A DNA stretch of 64,000 bases, from positions 6,743 through 70,742 of the forward strand of contig NZ_CAMIIE010000013.1 of assembly GCF_946222605.1 (NCBI RefSeq). The letters are read 5' to 3'. The notes under the pieces are model-generated. The model had not been told where the DNA came from, ran no database searches, and was given only the letters and a program-made list of their open reading frames with translations. Of the stretch, positions 58,039 to 64,000 are shown in pieces (positions within the stretch are counted from its first letter, which is position 1; each line of letters begins with the position of its first letter). Both the position numbers and the translations under genes were made by a program. Origin of the DNA: an uncultured Acidocella sp. (GTDB taxonomy: Bacteria; Pseudomonadota; Alphaproteobacteria; Acetobacterales; Acetobacteraceae).

Positions 58039-58938
58039 ATGGACAGATTCGACCATATGCGCATCTTCGTGCGGATCATGGAGCGCGGCAGCTTCGTGCG
58101 CGCCGCCGAGGATCTCTCCTTGCCCGCCTCCACCGTCACCGACGCGCTGAAGCAGCTGGAAGTCCGCCTGGGCACCCGGCTGCTCCAGCGCACCACCCGC
58201 CAGGTCCGCGCCACCCCGGATGGCGAGGCCTATTACCGGCGCTGCCTCTCCATCCTCGCCGATATCGAGGACGCTGAAAGCGCCTTCAGCAGCGCCAAGC
58301 CGCGCGGCTTTCTGCATGTCGAGGCGCAGGGCAGCCAGGTGCGCCGCATCATTCTGCCCGGGCTGCCCGCCTTCCTGGCGCGCTACCCGGACCTGGAACT
58401 CTATGTCAGCGAGGGCGACCGCTATGTGGATCTGATCCGCGAAGGGGTGGATTGCGCCCTGCGCGCCGGCCAGCCGACCGAGAGCGATCTGATCGCCCGG
58501 CGCCTGGCGCTGATGCCGGAAGGCACCTTTGCCTCTCCCGCCTACCTCGCCCGGCACGGCACGCCGCAAAGCTGGGACAAGCTCACCGGGCATAAAATGG
58601 TCGGGTTCCGCTCCTCGGCCACTGGCGGGATTTTGCCGCTGGAATTCCGCGTCGGCAAGGCGGTGAAACATGTCGCCCTGCCCTGCGTGCTCTCGGTGAA
58701 TGGCGCGGAGAGCTACAAGGAAGCCGCGCTGCAAGGGCTGGGGATGATCCAGGTGCCGCATTACGGGGTGGAGGCGGAGCTGCGCGACGGCCGGCTGGTG
58801 GAGGTGCTGGCGCATACCCCGCCCACCCCCTTGCCGCTCTACGTGCTCTATCCGCGCAACCGCCAGCTCTCGCTGCGGGTGCGGGTGTTCATCGACTGGG
58901 TGGCGGGCGAATATGCCCGGCATCTGCCGGCACGCTGA
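58039..58938 (+). CDS. LysR family transcriptional regulator
   Basis: A 299-residue regulator. The N-terminal winged helix is clear: MDRFDHMRIFVRIMERGSF, then LSLPASTVTDALKQLEVRLG and TRLLQRTTRQV. The C-terminal periplasmic-binding-like effector domain begins near residue 90. It is divergent from the SDR gene and shares a 99-base region with it. The effector cannot be told. Confidence 0.93.
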   Translation: MDRFDHMRIFVRIMERGSFVRAAEDLSLPASTVTDALKQLEVRLGTRLLQRTTRQVRATPDGEAYYRRCLSILADIEDAESAFSSAKPRGFLHVEAQGSQVRRIILPGLPAFLARYPDLELYVSEGDRYVDLIREGVDCALRAGQPTESDLIARRLALMPEGTFASPAYLARHGTPQSWDKLTGHKMVGFRSSATGGILPLEFRVGKAVKHVALPCVLSVNGAESYKEAALQGLGMIQVPHYGVEAELRDGRLVEVLAHTPPTPLPLYVLYPRNRQLSLRVRVFIDWVAGEYARHLPAR

Positions 58939-59040
58939 CAGGCCCCGCCACCCAAGCTATAGATATTTGAAAATTTCGAGGAGCGCTTCGTTCTTGCCGA
59001 TGCAGACCAAGGCCAGCCCGCCAGACCGGAACGGCAGCGT

Positions 59041-60435
59041 ATGAGCGCGCAGGAGGCCGCGCGCATCGCCGCCCGGCTGGACCGTCTGCCGCTCTGCGAG
59101 GCGATCTGGCATCCGGTGCTCTATATCTCGCTGGGCGGGGTGTTCGAGTTCTACAGCGTCTTCCTCACCGCCTATATCGCCCCGCGCATGGTCGATGCCG
59201 GGCTGTTCACCCCGGCCAGCCTCGGCCCCTTCGCGGCGCTGCGCGATATCGCGGTCTCGGGTGCCGGCACCTTCGTCTTCTGCACCTTCGCCGGGCTCTG
59301 GGCGGGGGCGGTGCTGGGCGCGCCGCTGATCGATTATTGCGGCCGCAAGCGGGTGTTTTTCTGGTCGCTGCTCTGGTACAGCGCCTGCACCGCGATCATG
59401 GCCTGCCAGCAGAGCGGTGCTGCCCTCAATCTCTGGCGTTTCATCGCCGGCATCGGCTTCGGGGCCGAGCTGGTGGCGATGGATACCTACATCGCCGAGC
59501 TGATCCCCGCCTTCGCTCGCGGCCGCGCCTTCGCCCTCAACCAGACCATCACCTTCACCATCGTCCCCTTCGCCGCCCTGCTCGCCTGGCTGACGCCAAC
59601 GCAAATCCTGCCCGCTTTGCCGGGCTGGCGGCTGGTGATGCTGGTCGGCGCGGCGGGGGCGCTGGTGGCCTGGCCGCTCTGGCGGCTGCTGCCGGAGAGC
59701 CCGCGCTGGCTGGCGCTGAAAGGCCAAATGGCGGCGGCCGAGGCGGTGATGCAGGGGCTGGAGGATGCCGCGCAGCGCGCCGCCCCGCTGCCCGCCCCCG
59801 CCATTGCGCAGCCCGAGGCCGAGGGGCGCGGCACGCTCTGGGAGATGTTCACCCCGCGCTATATCGAGCGCACGCTGATGCTGAGCCTGTTCAACATCGC
59901 CCAGGTGGTCGGGTTTTACGGCTTCGCCGCCTGGGTGCCGGCATTGCTGATCGCGCGCGGCATCACCATCGTCGATAGTTTCGAATATTCCTTCATCATC
60001 GCGCTGGCCAACCCGTTCGGCCCGGCGCTGGGGCTGATGCTGGCGGACCGGCTGGAGCGGCGCACCCAGATCGTGCTCGGGCTCGGGCTGATGGCGCTGT
60101 TCATGGCCGCCTTTTCCATCGCCCGCGCGCCGATTCTGCTGATCCTGATCGGGGTGCTGTTCACCCTGGCCGCCAATCTGATGTCCTATGCCTATCATGG
60201 CTACCAGGCGGAGCTTTACCCCACCCGCATACGCGGCCGCGCCATCGGCTTCACCTATGGCTGGAGCCGGCTGGCCGCCGCCTTCGCCGGGCTGGCGGTG
60301 GGGTATTTCCTCTATGCCGGCGGGGTGCCGGCGGTGGCGCTGTTCATCGGCGTCGCCATGCTGGTGGGGATGGTGATGATCACCGTCTTCGGGCCGGACA
60401 GCGCCGCATTACCGCTGGAGGAGATCAACCATTGA
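59041..60435 (+). CDS. MFS transporter (sugar or organic-acid type)
   Basis: A 464-residue transporter of about 12 helices. The family motifs are DYCGRKRVFFW between helices 2 and 3, GFGAELVAMDTYIAELIP, ESPRWLALKG at the central loop, and ELYPTRIRGRAIGF near the second half. The pattern fits the sugar porter and aromatic-acid (AAHS) branches. The substrate is unknown. The response regulator gene begins inside its stop codon, linking this transporter to a two-component pair. Confidence 0.88.
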   Translation: MSAQEAARIAARLDRLPLCEAIWHPVLYISLGGVFEFYSVFLTAYIAPRMVDAGLFTPASLGPFAALRDIAVSGAGTFVFCTFAGLWAGAVLGAPLIDYCGRKRVFFWSLLWYSACTAIMACQQSGAALNLWRFIAGIGFGAELVAMDTYIAELIPAFARGRAFALNQTITFTIVPFAALLAWLTPTQILPALPGWRLVMLVGAAGALVAWPLWRLLPESPRWLALKGQMAAAEAVMQGLEDAAQRAAPLPAPAIAQPEAEGRGTLWEMFTPRYIERTLMLSLFNIAQVVGFYGFAAWVPALLIARGITIVDSFEYSFIIALANPFGPALGLMLADRLERRTQIVLGLGLMALFMAAFSIARAPILLILIGVLFTLAANLMSYAYHGYQAELYPTRIRGRAIGFTYGWSRLAAAFAGLAVGYFLYAGGVPAVALFIGVAMLVGMVMITVFGPDSAALPLEEINH

Positions 60436-61130
60436 GCCCGCGCCCCGCCCGGCTGCTGATCGTCGAGGATGACGATGAGATGCGCGCCGATCTGGAAGCC
60501 GCCCTGCGGGCCGAAGGCTATGCGGTGGAGAGTGCTGCCGATGGCCGCCAGGGGCTGGAGCGCGCCGCCACCGGCGGCTTCGACGCGCTGGTGCTCGACC
60601 GTATGCTGCCGCATCTGGACGGCATCGCCATCATCACCGGGCTGCGCGCCATGGGCATCGCCACGCCGGCTTTGTTCCTCACCGCGCTGAGCCGGGTGGA
60701 TGAGCGGGTCGAGGGGCTGCGCGCCGGCGGCGATGATTATCTGGTCAAACCCTTCGCCATCCCCGAACTCACCGCCCGGCTGGAGGTGCTGCTGCGCCGC
60801 CGCGCGGCCCAGGCCAAGCAATCGCTGCTGCGGGTCGGCACGCTGGAGCTCAACCGCCTCACCCAGAAGGCCAGCCGGGGCGGCAAGACCATCCTGCTGA
60901 AACCCCGCGAATTCCGGCTGCTGGAATATCTGATGCTGAATGAAGGCAAGGTGGTCACCCGCGCGATGCTGCTGGAAGCGGTGTGGGACTTCCATTTCGA
61001 ACCGCAGACGATGGTGGTGGAATCCCATATCAGCCGCGTGCGCGCCAAGATCGATCAGGGCTTCCCCACCGAGATGATCCAGACCGTGCGCGGCCTCGGC
61101 TACCGGCTCGCGGATGATACGCAGGATTAA
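60432..61130 (+). CDS. OmpR-family response regulator
   Basis: A 232-residue regulator. The receiver has LLIVEDDDEMRADL, the phospho-acceptor aspartate in LVLDRMLPHLDG, and the lysine in YLVKPFAIPELT. The winged-helix DNA-binding domain ends in ESHISRVRAKIDQ and RGLGYRLADD. The TTG at 60432 overlaps the MFS stop. It overlaps the kinase gene by 17 bases. It forms a pair with the kinase and may respond to the MFS substrate. Confidence 0.94.
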   Translation: MSPRPARLLIVEDDDEMRADLEAALRAEGYAVESAADGRQGLERAATGGFDALVLDRMLPHLDGIAIITGLRAMGIATPALFLTALSRVDERVEGLRAGGDDYLVKPFAIPELTARLEVLLRRRAAQAKQSLLRVGTLELNRLTQKASRGGKTILLKPREFRLLEYLMLNEGKVVTRAMLLEAVWDFHFEPQTMVVESHISRVRAKIDQGFPTEMIQTVRGLGYRLADDTQD

Positions 61131-62511
61131 GCGCGCCCGGCTGGTGCGCATGGCGAGCTTCCGCCTCGCCGTGCTCGGCACGCTGCTTTCCACCCTGGCG
61201 GCGATGCTGGCCTTCGCGCTGATCTATAACGCCACCGCCAGCGCCGCCCGCCACAATCTGGCGCCGGCCCTCACCCAGGCGCGCGCCGCGCTGCTGGCCC
61301 AAGGCGCCAGCGCCACCGCGCTGGGGAAACAAGATGCCAGCGCGGACGCGCTGCGGAAACAAGATGGCAGCGCGGACGCGCTGCGGGCCCCGGTGGCGCG
61401 CGCCGCGCAGGGGCGCGATGGCTTGTTCTACGCCCTGTTCGCGCCGGATGGACGCGAGCTGGCCGGCAATCTGCCCCTGCGCGCGGCGGCGCCCGGTTGG
61501 CGGGTGCTCAACCGCTGGGCGGGGGACCAGCTGCCGGACGGGATGCAGGAGATCATCGGCCTGGAGACGGCGCTGGCACAGGGCGGGACCCTCTTCATCG
61601 GCGCCGACGCCTCCGCCCTCGCCGCCCTCAACCGGCGCATCGCCTATATCTTCGCCAGCGTCTTCGGCATCGCGCTCGGGCTCGGGCTCTTGATCAGCCT
61701 GGTCATCGCCTTGTTCAGCCTGCAGCGCGTGCAGGCGATCAGCCGCACCAGCCGCGAGATCATCGCCGGCGATCTCTCCCGCCGGGTCAAGCTCTACGGC
61801 CATGATGACGAGCTGGACGTGCTGACCGCGGAGGTGAACACCATGCTCGCCACGGTGGAGGGGCTGGTGCTGAATGCCCGCCACGTCACCAACGCCATCG
61901 CGCATGATCTGCGCTCGCCGCTGGCCCGGCTGCGCAATTTCCTGAAAACCGCCCCGCCGGACGCGAGCGCCCTGGCCGAGGCCACCGCCAGGACCGAGGA
62001 GATTTTAAAACTCTTCGCCGCCATGCTGCAGATTGCCGAGGTGGAAGCCGGCGCGGTGCGCGGGCGCTTCACCCGGGTCGATCTCACCGCCCTCTGCCTG
62101 AGCCTGGCCGAAACCTATGAGAATGTGGCCGAGGATCTCGGCCAGGATTTCCAGGCCGAGATCGCGCCCGGCCTGGCGCTGCGCGGCGATGCCAAGCTGC
62201 TCGCCCAGATGCTGGTCAACGGCATCGAGAACGCGCTGCGCCATTGCCCGCCCGGCACCGCCATCAGGCTCCGCGCCCAGCCGCAGGGCAGCTGGATCGA
62301 GATCAGCATCAGCGATCGCGGCCCCGGCATCCCGGCCGCCTTGCGCGAGGCCGCCTTCGGGCCCTTCGTGCGGCTGGCCCCGCAAGCGCCGGGCACCGGG
62401 CTGGGGCTCAGCCTGGTGCGGGCGGTCGCGCGGCTGCATGAGGGCGAGGCGGCGCTGCTGGACAACGCCCCCGGCCTGATCCTGCGGCTGCGCCTGCCGG
62501 CGCCGGTTTAG
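61114..62511 (+). CDS. Sensor histidine kinase with repeat-containing sensor loop
   Basis: A 465-residue membrane kinase. The first helix is near residue 15-38, and a periplasmic loop follows. Residues 63-92 are three copies of a 10-residue unit (QDASADALRK and variants). The second helix is at about 180-200, then a HAMP domain and the H-box AHDLRSPLARLRNF. The N-box is NALRHCPPG, the G1 box SDRGPGIPAAL and the G2 box GTGLGLSLV. It is cotranslated with the regulator. The TAG stop begins a palindrome. Confidence 0.93.
   Translation: MIRRIKRARLVRMASFRLAVLGTLLSTLAAMLAFALIYNATASAARHNLAPALTQARAALLAQGASATALGKQDASADALRKQDGSADALRAPVARAAQGRDGLFYALFAPDGRELAGNLPLRAAAPGWRVLNRWAGDQLPDGMQEIIGLETALAQGGTLFIGADASALAALNRRIAYIFASVFGIALGLGLLISLVIALFSLQRVQAISRTSREIIAGDLSRRVKLYGHDDELDVLTAEVNTMLATVEGLVLNARHVTNAIAHDLRSPLARLRNFLKTAPPDASALAEATARTEEILKLFAAMLQIAEVEAGAVRGRFTRVDLTALCLSLAETYENVAEDLGQDFQAEIAPGLALRGDAKLLAQMLVNGIENALRHCPPGTAIRLRAQPQGSWIEISISDRGPGIPAALREAAFGPFVRLAPQAPGTGLGLSLVRAVARLHEGEAALLDNAPGLILRLRLPAPV
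61300..61389 (+). repeat. 30-bp tandem repeat in the sensor kinase gene
   Basis: Three consecutive 30-base units, starting CAAGGCGCCAGCGCCACC, CAAGATGCCAGCGCGGACG and CAAGATGGCAGCGCGGACG. The last two are almost identical; the first has diverged. The repeat keeps the frame and encodes three 10-residue units in the periplasmic loop. Confidence 0.85.
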
Positions 62512-62613
62512 AGCCTCAAGCTTTTAGCTTGATGCTCTAAATTTTGTTTTAGCGAGCAATTTCATGTGTTTATTTTGGCGCTGGCGCGTCAACCTAAACA
62601 CATATTGCTCTAA
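62509..62613. repeat. TAGAGC palindrome pair after the kinase gene
   Basis: TAGAGCCTCAAGC pairs with GCTTGATGCTCTA, and the second hairpin has GAGCAAT, ATGTGTTTA, GCGCTGGCGC and their partners. The first TAG is the kinase stop. It matches the copies at 26783 and 37450. Confidence 0.85.
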
Positions 62614-62739
62614 ACCACCGAATAAAAATTGGTCTCCATCAAAAGCGTAAAGAGAGCAAAACGGTCATGTCGTTGGGATTGCTTGAATTAACCGTCCGTA
62701 ATATGTCTCATTCTCTGGACAACCCCCACACCCCCGACG

Positions 62740-63858
62740 ATGCCGCCCGCCAATCTGTTCCTCATCCTGGACATCATGACCTGGCTCGGCGCCCTTCTGC
62801 TGCTGGGCGTCAGCGTCATCATGCGCTCGGCGACGCTGCGTTACTGGGGCGGCGCCTACCTGGCCGGCGCCATCGGCATCGCCGGCGTGGTGGTCGGGGT
62901 GAGATACTGGCCTTGGGCCGCCTATGGGCTGGGACCGGCCCTGGTTCTGACCGGCTATTGGCTGATGTGGATGGGGCTGCGCCAGCTGCGCCCCGGGCGC
63001 CCGCTCGTGCTCTGGCCGGTGCTGGTCGCCGCCTTCTGGTGCGTGGTCAGCGACTGGCGGGTCTTCGCCCATAATGAGCTGCTGCGCCTCGCCGTGTTCA
63101 GCCCGGCCGGCTTCCTCTGCATGGTGGCGATCGCGCATGAAAGCCTGCGCATTCCGGCCCGGGTGGAGGTGCGCTGGCTGCTGGCGGGGCTGGCCCTGCT
63201 GCATGCCGCCTTCTATGCCGCGCGCAGCATCTCCGCCCTGCTGTTCCCAAACCCCGCCACCACCCAGCTCTGGCTCTACATCACCCCGGCCGAGGCGATC
63301 CTGTATGAATTCTGCGACGCCTTCCTGATCCTGTTCGCGGTGCTGGCCACACGTCAGGACGTGCTGCGCACCCAGGCCCATACCGACCATCTCACCGGGC
63401 TGTTGAACCGGCGGCGGTTTTTCGAGCTGGCCCAGCGCGTGCTGCAGGAACAGCCCTGCGCGGTGCTGGTGTTCGATGTCGATTACTTCAAAACCGTCAA
63501 CGACACCCATGGCCATGCCGGCGGGGACGAGGTGCTGCAAGTGCTGGGCGAGGTCTGCCGCGCGCATCTGCGCAAGGGCGATCTGATCGGCCGGGTCGGC
63601 GGCGATGAGTTCGCGATGCTGATCCGCGACGATGAGGACGCGGCGCGCCGCGTCGCCGCCCGCATCCGCGAGGCCTTCACCATCGCCTGCCAGGCGCGCG
63701 GCTATGCCACCGGCGTCACCTTCGGGGTCATCTCCGGCGAGGCTGTGCCGGTCGAAACCCTGCTCGCCGCCGCCGATGCCGAGCTCTACATCGCCAAGCG
63801 CCAGCGCAGCCTGCAAGCCCTGCCCGCCCCGGCCAGCCTCACCTACCGGCAAGGCTGA
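62740..63858 (+). CDS. Diguanylate cyclase with membrane-embedded N-terminal domain
   Basis: Makes the second messenger cyclic di-GMP. The N-terminal 190 residues are mostly hydrophobic, with about six membrane helices of unknown sensing role (FLILDIMTWLGALLLLG at the start). The GGDEF domain follows: HTDHLTGLLNRRRF, VLVFDVDYFKTVNDTHGHAG, and the active GGDEFAML. The RxxD inhibitory site (RKGD) sits five residues before it, so product feedback is expected. It has no EAL domain. The promoter region contains the palindrome. Confidence 0.92.
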   Translation: MPPANLFLILDIMTWLGALLLLGVSVIMRSATLRYWGGAYLAGAIGIAGVVVGVRYWPWAAYGLGPALVLTGYWLMWMGLRQLRPGRPLVLWPVLVAAFWCVVSDWRVFAHNELLRLAVFSPAGFLCMVAIAHESLRIPARVEVRWLLAGLALLHAAFYAARSISALLFPNPATTQLWLYITPAEAILYEFCDAFLILFAVLATRQDVLRTQAHTDHLTGLLNRRRFFELAQRVLQEQPCAVLVFDVDYFKTVNDTHGHAGGDEVLQVLGEVCRAHLRKGDLIGRVGGDEFAMLIRDDEDAARRVAARIREAFTIACQARGYATGVTFGVISGEAVPVETLLAAADAELYIAKRQRSLQALPAPASLTYRQG

Positions 63859-63887
63859 GACGCGGTGCTGACCAGGCGCCATGCGCG

Positions 63888-63925
63888 CCCGGGCGGCGCT
63901 GCGCGCGCCGCCGGCGGCGCCCGGG
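63888..63925 (+). terminator. GC-rich hairpin after the diguanylate cyclase gene
   Basis: CCCGGGCG pairs with CGCCCGGG and further GCGC pairing fills the inside. A short T-run (GGGGCTTTTTG) follows 12 bases later, and the sequence also resembles a degenerate terminator repeat. Moderate terminator candidate. Confidence 0.4.
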
Positions 63926-63953
63926 AAGATGTCGGGGCTTTTTGAAAAGGCTC

Positions 63954-63984
63954 TAGACCATGAATACTGAGGTATTATGGTCTA
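63954..63984. repeat. TAGACCAT palindrome near the window end
   Basis: TAGACCAT and ATGGTCTA pair, with AATAC and GTATT paired inside and TGAG as loop; G-A mismatch breaks the stem once. It starts right after GGCTC, so GCTCTAG precedes it. It may be another member of the palindrome group; the sequence beyond the window end is not visible. Confidence 0.55.
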
Positions 63985-64000
63985 ATGTTGAACAAAAAGA

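Noticed and set aside
57178..58923. A 581-residue minus-strand frame joining the SDR to sequence opposite LysR
   Set aside because: Only the last 253 residues are the SDR; the ribosome site and the LysR gene on the other strand place the real start at 57939.
61300..61389. Possible CRISPR-like repeats
   Set aside because: The units are contiguous without spacers and lie in frame inside a kinase gene, so this is a coding tandem repeat.

Overview
This window is a housekeeping-rich piece of a GC-rich alphaproteobacterial chromosome. Several features point to the Acetobacteraceae and probably to an acidophilic genus such as Acidocella or Acidiphilium: the yqeY-dnaG-rpoD block divergent from carA, carB followed by greA, HslV with a propeptide, a COQ7-type hydroxylase, and general protein style. 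The family placement is inference. I see no prophage, insertion sequence with a transposase, rRNA or CRISPR array. Coding density is very high, and neighbouring genes often overlap as ATGA or TGATG.

Layout. 1-6193: tripartite RND efflux operon (outer-membrane lipoprotein, fusion protein, permease cut by the window start) divergent from a TetR regulator. 6283-8682: moaA, then GNAT acetyltransferase, RluA-type pseudouridine synthase and a tiny DUF3553 gene. 8783-13061: yqeY-dnaG-rpoD. 13153-20759: carA (with an N-terminal HTH domain), an AAA ATPase, carB, greA and ilvA. 20813-28454: aldo/keto reductase, two-domain retropepsin-like protein, cysS-trmJ, M20 peptidase, yraN-type nuclease and AI-2E-family permease. 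28644-32796: XRE regulator, sseA, metC and an MgtC/DUF4010 membrane protein in one overlapping operon. 32885-39992: monooxygenase plus FAH hydrolase, YciI, solitary ParA, NAD(P)HX repair enzyme, RcnB-like protein and an AceE-like transketolase. 40128-44821: MFS exporter and the hslV-hslU-dsbB-coq7-hypothetical cluster. 45018-50420: HTH-shikimate-kinase regulator, unknown protein, deoxyribosyltransferase, response regulator, ribA, L,D-transpeptidase and DUF805. 50543-53609: lepA, tRNA-Ser(GGA) and a GT2 glycosyltransferase. 53852-57939: CDF metal exporter, MocR regulator, PNPOx-like flavoprotein and SDR. 58039-63858: LysR, MFS, a two-component pair and a diguanylate cyclase.

The most unusual structure is intergenic. 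One family of long palindromes begins TAGAGC or ends GCTCTA, and its first or last three bases are the actual TAG stop codon of the adjoining gene in nine cases. These account for nine of the thirteen TAG stops I can read in the window. A second family is a composite terminator: a T-run/A-run hairpin, a GC-rich middle hairpin and, in full copies, an opposite-facing hairpin. It sits mostly between convergent genes, and its stem sequences differ between copies but remain paired. Within genes, the notable points are the HTH-CarA fusion, the ATPase with an AT-rich palindrome between carA and carB, the HTH-shikimate-kinase protein with an altered substrate position, and a 30-bp tandem repeat in a sensor kinase.
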